In this document: piece after piece, positions 35,259 through 44,222 of the stretch | How positions within the stretch are numbered: position 1 is the stretch's first letter | Layout of the letters: every line of letters begins with the position of its first letter | Assembly: GCA_020723485.1 (NCBI GenBank) | Contig: DYIU01000001.1 | Location: 496,001-560,000, forward strand | Direction: 5' to 3' | Length of the DNA: 64,000 nt | From: Acidimicrobium ferrooxidans | GTDB lineage: Bacteria; Actinomycetota; Geothermincolia; Fen-727; Anoxymicrobiaceae | Notes under the pieces: model-generated | The model's database searches: none | What the model was told of the DNA's origin: nothing | Seen by the model: only the letters and a program-made list of their open reading frames with translations | Program-made: the position numbers and the translations under genes

Positions 35259-36536
35259 CTATCCGCCCCCCGCGAACCGGCGCGAGAACGCCGGGCCGCC
35301 GAACCTCGCGTCGTCGCAGAGGTTCTCCTCGATCCGGAGGAGCTGGTTGTACTCGGCCACGTGCTCCCCGCGGCAGGGCGCGCCGGCCTTCACCTGCCCC
35401 AGCCTGCAGCCCACGGCGATGTCTGCGACGGCGCTGTCATCCGTCTCCCCTGAAAGGTTCGAGGCTACCGTCCCGTATCCCGCGCCGCGCGCGAGCTCTA
35501 TCACCTCGAGCGCCCGGGTCAGCGTCCCTGCCCGCGCGGGCGAGATCGACAGGGCGTTCCCCGCACCGCGGTCGATCCCCATCGCGAGCCTCTCCGCGCC
35601 GGTCGCGAAGAGGTCGCCGCCCACGAGCTGTACGCGGCTTCCGAGCCTTTCCGTCAGGGACTTCCAGCCGTCCCAGTCCTCCGGGTCCATCCCGTCCTCT
35701 ATACTCACAACCGGGTAGGCGCCGGCCAGGTCGGCGAAGTACTCGACCATCCCCTCCGGCTCGAGCTTCTTTCCCTCCCGGGTTGAATAGAGACCGTCCT
35801 CGAAAAAGCGGCCCGCGCCCGCGTCCAGCGCGATCGAGACGTCCCGCCCGGGCTCGTGTCCCGCGCTCTCGACAGCGCGCATCACCATGTCGAGCATCTC
35901 CCGGTCAGAGGCGGGTTCGAGCACGAATCCGCCGTCGTTTCCGACGCCGGCCGCCCGGCCCGTATCCTCCAGTGCTTTCCCGAGCGCGTGGTAGGTCTCG
36001 ACGCCCACTCGGAGCGCTCCGGAGAAGCTCTCCGCGCCCAGGGGGCAGACCATCAGCGCGCGCAGGCCCGGCCCGGTGCCCGCCGTGATAACGCTCATCA
36101 AGGGCACGGGGAGCACGTTTCCCTCTATGCCGCCCAGGTACTGGTACAGGGGGACGCTGTGGTCCACCGCTGCCGCCCTGGCCACCGCCAGTGAGACCCC
36201 CAGCAGGGAGTTGGCCCCCAGGTTGCTCATGTTGGGAGTGCCGTCGAGGGCTGCCATCGTCCTGTCTATGTCGCCTTGCTCGTCGGCGTCCATCCCCTCG
36301 AGCTCCGGGCCCAGCACGTCGTTCACGTTGCCGGCCGCGCGCCGCACGCCCAGGCCCATGTAGCGGCTCTCCTCCCCGTCGCGCAGCCCGACGGCCTCGT
36401 AAGGTCCGGCCGAGGTCTCCGCCGGCACCGACGCCCTGCCGAACGCCCCCGAGGACAGGAGCACGTCGACCTCGAGCGTCGGTACGCCCCGCGAGTCCAG
36501 TATCTCTCTTGCGAATATGTCAGATATCGAGCTCAT
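35259..36536 (-). CDS. Enolase-family protein lacking several catalytic residues
   Basis: This 425-residue protein is enolase-like from end to end (AREILDSRG at 9, SRYMGLGV, LDGTPNMSNLGANSLLGVSLA at 97, VSIEDGMD at 277, GQVKAGAPCR at 380, AEYNQLLRIEENL). Compared with the canonical family, the catalytic Lys of I-K-x-N-Q-I-G-T is Ser332 (SISPARAGT), the third metal Asp of VGDD is Gly307 (VGGDLF) and the base Glu of GDEGG is Asp201 (GNDGG). SHRSGET reads SNLSGET (360-361), the SGASTG loop reads AETSAG (39-44), and the GGxHADNNxDxQEF segment is shortened and lost (151-161). Metal ligands Asp238 and Glu280 and Lys383 remain. It sits where actinobacteria keep eno, but normal activity looks unlikely. 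Confidence 0.85.
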   Translation of the reverse strand: MSSISDIFAREILDSRGVPTLEVDVLLSSGAFGRASVPAETSAGPYEAVGLRDGEESRYMGLGVRRAAGNVNDVLGPELEGMDADEQGDIDRTMAALDGTPNMSNLGANSLLGVSLAVARAAAVDHSVPLYQYLGGIEGNVLPVPLMSVITAGTGPGLRALMVCPLGAESFSGALRVGVETYHALGKALEDTGRAAGVGNDGGFVLEPASDREMLDMVMRAVESAGHEPGRDVSIALDAGAGRFFEDGLYSTREGKKLEPEGMVEYFADLAGAYPVVSIEDGMDPEDWDGWKSLTERLGSRVQLVGGDLFATGAERLAMGIDRGAGNALSISPARAGTLTRALEVIELARGAGYGTVASNLSGETDDSAVADIAVGCRLGQVKAGAPCRGEHVAEYNQLLRIEENLCDDARFGGPAFSRRFAGGG

Positions 36537-36546
36537 GTCCCCGCTC

Positions 36547-37362
36547 TCAGTCCCCCTCTTCAGTCTTCGCCGTCTGCCAGAGCTCCTCTTTCTCTTCTAT
36601 GCTCATCGAGCCGAGCGTCACTCCCCGCCTGTCGGCTTCGGCCTCCATCAGGGAGTACCGCCTGACGAACTCCAGCGCGGTCCGCCTCAGTGCCTTCTCC
36701 GGGTCGACCCCCACGTGGCGGGAGAGGTTGACCGCGGTGAAGAGCAGGTCTCCGAGCTCCTGCTCGACCTCCTCGGCCGGGCCGTCCAGGGCGGCCTTCA
36801 GTTCCGCGACCTCCTCGTCGAGCTTGTCCAGGACCCCCCGGGCGTCCTGCCAGTCGAACCCGTCCCTGGCAGCCTGCCCCTGTATCTTGCGTGACGCCAG
36901 GACCGCCGGGAGCCCGGCCGGCATCCTCACGCCGACCTCCTTGCCTTCCTGCTCCCTCTTTATGCGCTCCCAGTTGGCGATGACCTGCTCGGAGCTGTCC
37001 ACCTCCTCGGTGCCGAAGATGTGAGGGTGCCTGCGCTCGAGCTTCTCCGTTATGCCGACGACCACGTCCGCCAGGTCGAAACGACCGTGCTCCTGGGCGA
37101 TCCGCGCCTGGAACACTATCTGCAGGAGCAGGTCGCCCAGCTCCTCGGACAGGTGCTCCCAGTCCGCCGAATCGATTGCATCGACGGCTTCGTACGCCTC
37201 CTCGAGGATGTGCTTGGCGAGGGTGGCCGGGGTCTGCTCGTTGTCCCAGGGACAGCCACCAGGCGACCTCAACCGCGCCATGACCTCGGCAAGCCTCTCG
37301 AACTCGCCGCCTATGTCGGCCGGGACTCCGCCAGTCTCCTCGTTAACCTTTTCCTCGTCCAC
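36547..37362 (-). CDS. mazG: MazG family nucleotide pyrophosphohydrolase
   Basis: This 271-residue protein carries two MazG domains in tandem. The first has CPWDNEQTPATLAKHILEEA and EELGDLLLQIVFQA with the ExxE...ExxD metal pattern. The second has LDEEVAELKAAL and QELGDLLFTAVNLSRH. It hydrolyses non-canonical or excess NTPs to NMP and PPi. GTG 37362 begins 27 bases after the isomerase gene's stop. The enolase-family gene follows 10 bases on. Confidence 0.92.
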   Translation of the reverse strand: MDEEKVNEETGGVPADIGGEFERLAEVMARLRSPGGCPWDNEQTPATLAKHILEEAYEAVDAIDSADWEHLSEELGDLLLQIVFQARIAQEHGRFDLADVVVGITEKLERRHPHIFGTEEVDSSEQVIANWERIKREQEGKEVGVRMPAGLPAVLASRKIQGQAARDGFDWQDARGVLDKLDEEVAELKAALDGPAEEVEQELGDLLFTAVNLSRHVGVDPEKALRRTALEFVRRYSLMEAEADRRGVTLGSMSIEEKEELWQTAKTEEGD

Positions 37363-37389
37363 GGGGTGCCTTCCCTTTTACCGGCTTTC

Positions 37390-38394
37390 CTACGGCTCGA
37401 CGACCATCCCCAGCCGCGGGTCCCAGCGGCCCCAGCCGCCGGCGTCGACCTTCGCGTTGGCGTAGACGGTCCGCAGCCAGTCCGAGTACGTTTCCTCCTT
37501 CTTACGGTTGGCGAGCATGTTCATCGCCTGGCCCCTGACCTCCGAGTACGGCGGCACGCTCGCCTCACGCCGCTCCAGCACCTTGACCACGTGGAAGCCG
37601 TCCGAAGCCCTCACCACGCCGCTCACCTGCCCCGGCTTCAGCGAGAAGATGGCCTCCTCCATCGCGGGCTCCCTGGTCCCCTTCTCGATCCAGCCGAGGT
37701 CGCCTCCGCTGCCCCTGGTGGCCTGGTCCGTCGAGAGGCCCTTGGCCAGAGCCGCGAAGTCAGCCCCGCTCTTAGCCTGCGCCGCCACCATGTCGGCCTG
37801 GCTCTCCGAATCCAGCAGTATGTGCGCGGCGTGCACCATCAGGGTGCTTCCGAACAGCTCCTTGTTGGTCAGGTAGAAGGACTCCGCCTCGTCTTCCGTG
37901 ACGGTCACGCCCTCGCCGACCTTCGCCCCGAGGGCGTCCACGAGGGCCTCCACCTCCAGCGTCTCCCTGTACTGCTCGATGGTGAGCCCCTGGGCTCGGA
38001 GGTCTCTGTTGAACTGCTGTTCGCCGACCGACGCCTTCTCCTCCTCGAGCCTGCGGTTGAGCTCGTCCGCCGGGAGCGTCACCCCCAGCTTCTCCGCCTG
38101 CTGCCTTATCAGCTCGGCCCTGACCAGCTCGGTCGCCACCTGCCTTCCGGTCCGGTCTCGCAGCTTCTCGCCGCGCTCTCCCTCTGCCTCGTCGGGGTCA
38201 TCCTTCTCGGCCACGGCCAGCCTGCGGTCGACCTCGACCTCGACACGCGACGCCGGTATCCGGGTGCCGTTTACTGTCATCGAGCCCGGCTGAGAGCACC
38301 CGCCGGATACGAGCAATACGCAAATGACGGCTGCCAGCACCGCCGGAAGCGCCCGAGCGCCCGTCCTCTCAATGCGCGCTTTTTCCGTGCCCAA
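37390..38394 (-). CDS. Lipoprotein peptidylprolyl isomerase (SurA/PrsA type)
   Basis: This 334-residue protein has a signal peptide ending in the lipobox VSGGC at about residue 33, then a SurA_N-like helical domain. A parvulin domain follows (VHAAHILLDSES near 200, FAALAKGLSTDQATRGSGGDL, and SDGFHVVKVLERR). It is likely anchored outside the membrane and helps fold exported proteins. The start is TTG 38394, 34 bases after the mfd stop. Actinobacterial mfd-mazG operons commonly carry this gene. Confidence 0.88.
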   Translation of the reverse strand: MGTEKARIERTGARALPAVLAAVICVLLVSGGCSQPGSMTVNGTRIPASRVEVEVDRRLAVAEKDDPDEAEGERGEKLRDRTGRQVATELVRAELIRQQAEKLGVTLPADELNRRLEEEKASVGEQQFNRDLRAQGLTIEQYRETLEVEALVDALGAKVGEGVTVTEDEAESFYLTNKELFGSTLMVHAAHILLDSESQADMVAAQAKSGADFAALAKGLSTDQATRGSGGDLGWIEKGTREPAMEEAIFSLKPGQVSGVVRASDGFHVVKVLERREASVPPYSEVRGQAMNMLANRKKEETYSDWLRTVYANAKVDAGGWGRWDPRLGMVVEP

Positions 38395-38428
38395 TCAGAG
38401 GCCCCTCATCGCTCGAAAAAGCCTGTAT

Positions 38429-41400
38429 TCAGCCACTTTCGCGGCCTCGAACGGACCGCCCACCTTCGAGTATATCATCAATAATTAAATTTAACCACTT
38501 TAACAACAGTTCTTGCCTGTTGTTTACTTCTCCAAATCTCAACTTCAAGTATAGCGTTCTCGACTTTTCGTCGGCAAAAAGCCCCCTGTCCTCGCAGAAA
38601 TCGTGCTTTGCAGCGCATCCTGCCGCCGCCGCGAGGGCGCCCTCCTCCCCAGGAAAAGCCTTGAGCTGCAGCTCCCCCGAGCGGGCAGCCACAGATTCGA
38701 GCCCGGCGGCCGAAGCCCGGGCGCGGAGGCGCTCCAGTTCGAGAAGCTGTCTCACGGGAGCGGGCGGCCGGCCGAACCGGTCCTCGAGCTCCGCGGCGAA
38801 GTCATCCACGGCGCCGGACCTCCCCGCCACGATAAGCCTCCTGTACTCTTCGACCCGCGTCTCCTGGTCGGACACGTACTCCTCGGGGATGTAGGCGTCC
38901 ACCGGGAGCTCGACCGAAGCCTCGCGCTCGGGCGCCGGGGCCTCCCCCTTGAGCGCCTCCACCGCTTCCTTGAGAAGCTCGCAGTACATCTCGAAGCCGA
39001 CAGCCTCGATCTGCCCGCTCTGCTCGGCGCCGAGGAGGCTTCCGGCGCCACGGATCTCGAGGTCCCGCATGGCGACCCTCATCCCCGAGCCCAGCGGGGT
39101 CATCTCGCTGATGGTTGCAAGGCGCGCCACGGCCGTGTCCGTGAGGACCTCCCTTCTCGGGTAGAAGAGGTAGGCGTACGCGCGTTTCCCGGACCGTCCC
39201 ACCCTTCCCCTTATCTGGTATAGCTGCGCCAGCCCGAGCCGGTCGGCGCGGTCGACGACGAGGGTGTTCACGTTCGGCAGGTCGAGGCCCGACTCGATGA
39301 TGGTGGTGCAGACCAGGACCGCGTGGGCCCTGTCGGCGAACTCCAGCATCACCCGCTCGAGCTCGTCCTCCTCCATCCGCCCGTGGGCGACCGCTATCGA
39401 CAGGTCTTTGAACGTCCCACGCAGGCTCTCGGCGATGCGCTCTATGCTGGCTATCCTGTTGTGTACGTAGAACACCTGGCCCCCGCGGGCGGCCTCGTAG
39501 TTCACGGCGTGGCGCACCAGCCCCAGGTCGAACTCGCCCACGTACGTCGCCACCGGGTGCCGGTCCTCCGGCGGCGTGTCTATTATGCTGATGTCCCTCA
39601 CCCCCGAGATGGACATCTGGAGGGTCCTGGGAATCGGCGTGGCGGTAAGCGTGAGCGTGTCGACGTTCCTCGCCATGCGCCGGAGCCGCTCCTTCTGCTC
39701 GACCCCGAACCTCTGCTCCTCGTCCACGACCAGCAGCCCAACGTCGCTGAACGAGACGTCGTCCTGCAGCATCCTGTGCGTTCCGACCAGGATGTCGACC
39801 TCCCCTTTCCTGACCAGGGCGGCCACCCGCTCCTGCTGTGCCCTCGACAGGAACCGCGACAGCATCTCCACCTTCACCGGGAACGGCGCCATCCGCTCCG
39901 AGAACGTCTCGAAATGCTGGCGGGCGAGCACCGTGGTCGGAACCAGAACCGCCACCTGCTTGGAGTCGAGCACCGCTTTCATCGCCGCCCGTATGGCCAC
40001 CTCGGTCTTGCCGTAGCCCACGTCTCCGCAGACCAGGCGGTCCATCACGCTCTCGGACTCCATGTCCGTCTTGACCTCGGCTGCAGCCCTCGCCTGGTCA
40101 GGAGTGTCCTCGTAAGGGAATGAGCTCTCGAGCTCCTTCTGCCACAGGCCGTCCACGGAGAACGCGAACCCGGGCCTGCTCTTGCGCTCCAGGTAGAGCT
40201 GCAGCAGCTCCCTCGCCGTCTTCTCGGCGGACCGACGGGCGGCCCGGCGCGAGCCGGACCACTCCTTGCCGCGCAGCCTGTGGAGCTTTGGTGTCTCCGC
40301 GCCCACGTAGCGCTGGACCTTGTCCAGCTGCGCAGTCGGGACGTAGAGCCTGTCACCCCCCGCGTACTCGATGAGCAGGTACTCTCGAGTCACGCCGAGC
40401 GCCTCCTGGGGCATCAGTCCCCTGTACACCCCTATGCCCTGGTCCACATGGACCACGTAGCCCCCCACCTCGAGCTCGGCGAAGCTGGAGACCGGCGTCC
40501 CGCTCGATAACTTTCTCGCCGGCCGCGGCCGGGCCCTCCTCCCGACCAGGTCGGCCGAGGTGAAGAGCGCGAGGTTCAGTTCGGGTATCTGGAACCCGCG
40601 CCGCAGGGTCCCGACCCCCATGACCGGCTCGGCCGCCCTTCCCCCCGACTCGTGCCACAGCTCGCGCGCCCGTTCGACCTGGCCGGCGGCGTCGAGCAGT
40701 AGGAAAACGTCCTGGCCCACTCTCGACAGCTCCCGCCAGGCCTTCACGGCCGCGTCCAGGTCCCCGCGGAACTCGCCGACGGCGCTTCCGGGGAACGCGA
40801 CCGCTTCCCCGCCCGCGCCCATCGTGTCTACCGCGACGGGTGTCCCCCACCTCTCGACCGCCGGCGCCTCCAGCTCGCCCAGGCCCACCTCCATGCGGAA
40901 CTCCTCGACCCTCGCCTCCAGCAGCCCGGGATTGACCGCCAGCACCACCGCTCCCGGCAGAGGAGCCTGCTCCGGGGTGAACGACTCGTCGGAAGCCGGG
41001 AAAATCTCAACGCGGTCGACGGGCGCGGAGGACCTCTGCGTGACTAGGTTGAACTCGCGCAGGGATGCCACCGTGTCCCCCTCCAGCTCGATGCGGACCG
41101 GCCGCTCGGTTGTGGAGGGGAAGACGTCGAGTATCCCTCCCCGGAGCGCGAACCTGCCCCAGCCCTCGACCGTGAACTCCCTCTGGTAGCCCCCGGCGAC
41201 CAGCAGACGCATCGTCTCCTCGAGATCGAGCTCCTCTCCTGTCTGGAGCGTTAGGGGCCAGGGAGCGGGCAGCTCGGTCGGCATCCCCCCGGCCAGGGCC
41301 TCGACGCCGACCACGGCCACCTTGCCGGACCTGAGCGCGCGGCCCGCCATGAGCCTCCGGCCGACCGCGTCCTCGTACGGCCTGAACCTGTCCCCGGCGG

Positions 41401-41653
41401 GACCGGAGCCGGGGAGGTGGAACACCTCGCCCGGTATGAAGCACTCGATGTCTGCGGCCAGGCCCGCCGCCCCGGTGGGCGCCGCTACCACCAGCGGCCC
41501 GCCCCCGGTCCTGAATATCACGGCTGCCAGCAGGGGGAGCACCGCCTCGGCGGCGAAGATGCGCCCGCCGGCACGGGCCTGCCCCGCGGCCTTCTCCGCC
41601 TCCTCCGAGGCGAGCGCCCTCTCGAGCACCTCTTGTGTTATCGAATGGTCCAA
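38429..41653 (-). CDS. mfd: Transcription-repair coupling factor
   Basis: This 1074-residue ATP-dependent translocase removes stalled RNA polymerase and recruits UvrA. Domains in order are the UvrB-like N-terminal modules (about 1-330) and the CarD-like RNA-polymerase interaction domain (LEVGGYVVHVDQGIGVYRGL near 395). The helicase follows, with Walker A GDVGYGKTE near 540, the VDEEQRFG box near 640, LTATPIPRTL near 665, and QIRGRVGRSGKRAYAYL near 810. The TRCF C-terminal domain is last. Start TTG 41653 has GAGGAAGGA. A candidate extended -10 promoter lies at 41724-41732. It heads the ten-gene operon ending with ppx. Confidence 0.95.
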   Translation of the reverse strand: MDHSITQEVLERALASEEAEKAAGQARAGGRIFAAEAVLPLLAAVIFRTGGGPLVVAAPTGAAGLAADIECFIPGEVFHLPGSGPAGDRFRPYEDAVGRRLMAGRALRSGKVAVVGVEALAGGMPTELPAPWPLTLQTGEELDLEETMRLLVAGGYQREFTVEGWGRFALRGGILDVFPSTTERPVRIELEGDTVASLREFNLVTQRSSAPVDRVEIFPASDESFTPEQAPLPGAVVLAVNPGLLEARVEEFRMEVGLGELEAPAVERWGTPVAVDTMGAGGEAVAFPGSAVGEFRGDLDAAVKAWRELSRVGQDVFLLLDAAGQVERARELWHESGGRAAEPVMGVGTLRRGFQIPELNLALFTSADLVGRRARPRPARKLSSGTPVSSFAELEVGGYVVHVDQGIGVYRGLMPQEALGVTREYLLIEYAGGDRLYVPTAQLDKVQRYVGAETPKLHRLRGKEWSGSRRAARRSAEKTARELLQLYLERKSRPGFAFSVDGLWQKELESSFPYEDTPDQARAAAEVKTDMESESVMDRLVCGDVGYGKTEVAIRAAMKAVLDSKQVAVLVPTTVLARQHFETFSERMAPFPVKVEMLSRFLSRAQQERVAALVRKGEVDILVGTHRMLQDDVSFSDVGLLVVDEEQRFGVEQKERLRRMARNVDTLTLTATPIPRTLQMSISGVRDISIIDTPPEDRHPVATYVGEFDLGLVRHAVNYEAARGGQVFYVHNRIASIERIAESLRGTFKDLSIAVAHGRMEEDELERVMLEFADRAHAVLVCTTIIESGLDLPNVNTLVVDRADRLGLAQLYQIRGRVGRSGKRAYAYLFYPRREVLTDTAVARLATISEMTPLGSGMRVAMRDLEIRGAGSLLGAEQSGQIEAVGFEMYCELLKEAVEALKGEAPAPEREASVELPVDAYIPEEYVSDQETRVEEYRRLIVAGRSGAVDDFAAELEDRFGRPPAPVRQLLELERLRARASAAGLESVAARSGELQLKAFPGEEGALAAAAGCAAKHDFCEDRGLFADEKSRTLYLKLRFGEVNNRQELLLKWLNLIIDDILEGGRSVRGRESG

Positions 41654-41723
41654 TTCCTTCCTCGCTGAAACGCCGAACGGGCCTCGGCGCCAAGCACCCA
41701 GGCCTTTTGCTCACTTCACTTCA

Positions 41724-41732
41724 ATAGTATCA
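41724..41732 (-). promoter_or_regulatory. Candidate extended -10 promoter for mfd
   Basis: On minus the sequence TGATACTAT combines a TG dinucleotide and a TACTAT -10 box. No good -35 is present at the usual distance. A transcript start near 41717 would give a leader of about 64 bases before mfd. Confidence 0.5.
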
Positions 41733-41804
41733 GACGGAACGGGCTGGGTGACGGTTCGTCAGTGACTCAATCGCAGCCGGGCGGAGCCGGCCGGGAGGCC
41801 GGCG

Positions 41805-42251
41805 CTACTTCTCGAGCTTGCCCCGGTCGCGCTCCCATCCGGAGGTGCCGAGAGCGATCGTGCCCCTTATGAAGGCGTCGTGCAGGGCGGGGTGCCGCCG
41901 GAGCACCTCGAGGCAGATGAGAAGGTCGGCCGCCCTGGCCGCGAGCTCGCCAGTGATCCTGCCCATCCAGGCCTCGGCCGCTTCCCCCCGGAGCCCGGCG
42001 GAGACCGCCTCCTCGAGGCTGCTGTTGGTGGTACACCAGTAGACCAGCGCGTTGGCCGTATCCATGTGGGAGATCCCGCGCTCATTGAAACTCTTCATGC
42101 CTATGTCTATGACACCGGTTATCACCTGTGTGAGGTTGCGCGCCATGTGCCGCGCCTTCGCGGGCGGCAGCCCGGGGTACGCCTCCAGGAAGGCGTCCTC
42201 GAGCTCGGCGCCGAGCTGCGCGGACCTGCTATCCCGCCCTTCTCCCGTCAA
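41805..42251 (-). CDS. Helical protein of unknown function
   Basis: This 148-residue protein is mostly alpha-helical by composition (LGAELEDAFLEAYPG, ARHMARNLTQVITGVIDIG, EEAVSAGLRGEAAEAWMGRI). It has three Cys, no signal peptide and no recognisable motif. TTG 42251 is chosen because the candidate promoter at 42289-42318 predicts a transcript starting near 42282, which excludes a longer frame reaching to 42623. It is divergent from the zinc-ribbon gene at 42406 and lies upstream of mfd. Confidence 0.6.
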   Translation of the reverse strand: MTGEGRDSRSAQLGAELEDAFLEAYPGLPPAKARHMARNLTQVITGVIDIGMKSFNERGISHMDTANALVYWCTTNSSLEEAVSAGLRGEAAEAWMGRITGELAARAADLLICLEVLRRHPALHDAFIRGTIALGTSGWERDRGKLEK

Positions 42252-42288
42252 ACCTCGTTGCCTTTCTCTCGAGCTTCGTGGCACCTCG

Positions 42289-42318
42289 ATAGTATCGCCG
42301 ACCCGCACCCGCGGGCAA
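42289..42318 (-). promoter_or_regulatory. Candidate sigma70 promoter for the gene at 41805-42251
   Basis: On minus, TTGCCC (42318-42313) and TACTAT (42294-42289) are separated by 18 bases. It is divergent from the promoter at 42333-42361, with the two -35 boxes only 14 bases apart, so one regulator could affect both. Confidence 0.55.
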
Positions 42319-42332
42319 GGCCGTGCACAGTT

Positions 42333-42361
42333 TTGACCGGCTGCTCCCCCATTCATATAAT
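42333..42361 (+). promoter_or_regulatory. Strong sigma70-type promoter
   Basis: TTGACC at 42333-42338 and a perfect TATAAT at 42356-42361 are spaced by 17 bases. The predicted transcript start near 42368 gives a leader of about 38 bases before the GTG at 42406. Confidence 0.8.
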
Positions 42362-42405
42362 GGTTGTATTCGAGCTCTTGTCCACCTTCGGCGAACGGGG
42401 AGCCT

Positions 42406-43476
42406 GTGGCTGCTTTCAAGCGATGCAAGGTCTGCGGAGTTCCTGTCCGCGTCGGCAAGGACCACGTCTGGTCGTCCGACGGCACGATTGCCCAGAGGCG
42501 CGACCGCGACCACAGGATGATCTTCTTCGACTCTGAGGGAATAGACGCCCTATTCCAGAACATCGAGCAGCTGATCGGCATGCCGATCGAAAAGATGATA
42601 ATCGAGAGCAAGGCACGGGCCACAGCGGCCTACATCTCACACCTGATGCGCGGTATCAGGGGGCCCGCGGCCCGCGTGGTGGGGCTCGGGCGCGTGATCC
42701 AGCGGGTGATAGACCAGGGCAGGGTCATGGGCTACGGGGACATCAACATGGTGTCCTTCAGCTGGAAGAACCTGAAGATAGTCAATGACGTATCCAATCC
42801 CTACTCCCTGCCGCTGTTCTGCGGAGACATGCGGGGCTCCGTCGAGGCGATACGCAAGGTCGAGGGCACCGTAGCCTACGAGCAGCAGGGCCCGGGGAGG
42901 TACGTCGTCACGGCCTGGCACGAGGCGCACGCCTCGGAGCTCGAAGGCCGCCTGACACCCAAGCGGCCTCCGCGCAAGCAGGGCGACATAGCTTTCAACT
43001 TCTGCCCGGGCTGCGGAGTCCCGGTAGAGATCTCGCAGTTCAAGTGGGACACCGAGGCCGGGACCATCACGCACGAGCCCACGGGGGTCCGCTACGCCAT
43101 CTTCGGCCCGGCCGGGCTCCAGGCTATCTTCGACGAGCTGGAGAGAGAGCTCGGCGAGTCGATACCGGAGGCGATTATCGAGGCCCAGCGCATGCACGTC
43201 GAGAGCCGGATGGGCAACCAGTGGAAGGCCATCGGCGGGGCCGACCTCAAGGGATGGCTCAGGGGGTGGCTCGCCATGCAGGGCATGGGCAACCTGCGGG
43301 AGCTCGACCTCGTCGACGGCGTCTACAGGGCGCGCATGGAGAACCCGGCCGCGCCGCTGGTGCTGCTGGGGACCGCCGCCGCGCTCTTCGAGTTCATGAC
43401 GGAATCAAAGGGAGTGCTCGAATGGTCCGTCGCCGATGACGGCGACCTTTCCTTCACCATCTCTCCCGCGGGATAG
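42406..43476 (+). CDS. Two-module zinc-ribbon protein of unknown function
   Basis: This 356-residue protein contains two similar halves. Each begins with a Cys pair (CKVCGVPV at residue 7; CPGCGVPV near 197), then W-x-x-D/E-x-GTI, an amphipathic helix (IDALFQNIEQLIGMPIEKMI; LQAIFDELERELGESIPEAI), and an Asn-Pro/Pro-Leu strand region (NPYSLPLFCG; NPAAPLVLLG). The gene at 51058-52137 is a paralogue with the same two-module layout. I do not recognise the family. The helix and strand pattern is faintly like V4R small-molecule domains, but this is speculative. It has its own strong promoter, so it is probably well expressed. It converges on the lipoprotein gene 12 bases away. Confidence 0.7.
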   Translation: MAAFKRCKVCGVPVRVGKDHVWSSDGTIAQRRDRDHRMIFFDSEGIDALFQNIEQLIGMPIEKMIIESKARATAAYISHLMRGIRGPAARVVGLGRVIQRVIDQGRVMGYGDINMVSFSWKNLKIVNDVSNPYSLPLFCGDMRGSVEAIRKVEGTVAYEQQGPGRYVVTAWHEAHASELEGRLTPKRPPRKQGDIAFNFCPGCGVPVEISQFKWDTEAGTITHEPTGVRYAIFGPAGLQAIFDELERELGESIPEAIIEAQRMHVESRMGNQWKAIGGADLKGWLRGWLAMQGMGNLRELDLVDGVYRARMENPAAPLVLLGTAAALFEFMTESKGVLEWSVADDGDLSFTISPAG

Positions 43477-43488
43477 GGACGCGGGCGG

Positions 43489-44103
43489 TCAGCTGCCCAG
43501 CTTGTTCTTCTCGAAGTACTCCTCGGCGCGCTTCTCGGCCGCCTGCACTTCCTCGAGCTTCTGGGCGGATTCGCTCACGAGGTTCGTGATCTCCTGCGCC
43601 TTGGCGTTCTGCTCGGTGAGCGGCCGGCCGTAGGCGATTATCTCGACCATCCCGCTGTAAGCCGCGATCAGCGGGCGCAGGTAGTCTTCCACGTACTCCT
43701 GCCACAGGCCTACCGCCAGGAGCTTGAGCCGGATGTACTCCTTCACGCCCTGCTCCACGTTGAGCTTCGAGATGGAGCGGAGGTCGGTTTCCCAGTCCGC
43801 GAGCGTTTTCTCCAGGGTGTCGAGGTCGGCTTCCCTCGCCGCTACAAGCTGCCTCGCGCTGTCCACCTGGGGCTGCCCGATCTTGGAGACGTTGAAGAGG
43901 GCCTCCCACTCTGCGGGGAACGCCCTGACCCTCGCCAGTATCGCCTCGGCCTCCTCCTGGTGTTTCGTCGCGGCGGCGAGCTGCTTGTTAGCCTCGTCCG
44001 TCTGGAGCCCGCATCCCCCCAGGGAGAGCGCGACCGCCAGCAGCGCGACCGCCAGTGGCAGCCACGCGTGCCTGCATCCTCTCGCTCGGCATCCTTTCTT
44101 CAT
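43489..44103 (-). CDS. Lipoprotein with coiled-coil domain, unknown function
   Basis: This protein of about 204 residues has a signal peptide with lipobox LSLGGC (Cys at about residue 31), then a long helical region rich in Gln, Glu and Ala with heptad-like spacing (AATKHQEEAEAILARV, AQKLEEVQAAEKRAEEYF). It should be anchored on the outer face of the membrane after Lgt processing. ATG 44103 is preferred; a GTG at 44121 adds six residues. I do not recognise a family. Confidence 0.75.
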   Translation of the reverse strand: MKKGCRARGCRHAWLPLAVALLAVALSLGGCGLQTDEANKQLAAATKHQEEAEAILARVRAFPAEWEALFNVSKIGQPQVDSARQLVAAREADLDTLEKTLADWETDLRSISKLNVEQGVKEYIRLKLLAVGLWQEYVEDYLRPLIAAYSGMVEIIAYGRPLTEQNAKAQEITNLVSESAQKLEEVQAAEKRAEEYFEKNKLGS

Positions 44104-44222
44104 AGCAGTCTTTCGTCCCACGGCGCCGCTGTCCCAAACGCCGGCGCCTCTCTCGCAGTCTTCACCCCGCGCAGCGCCGGCTCCTCTTTCGGGCGGGCCC
44201 GCGGGTTAACGCCCGGAAGGCG

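Noticed and set aside
42252-42623. N-terminal extension of the helical protein gene up to 42623
   Set aside because: It would overlap the zinc-ribbon gene and its promoter on the other strand, and the promoter at 42289-42318 predicts a transcript that starts downstream of it.
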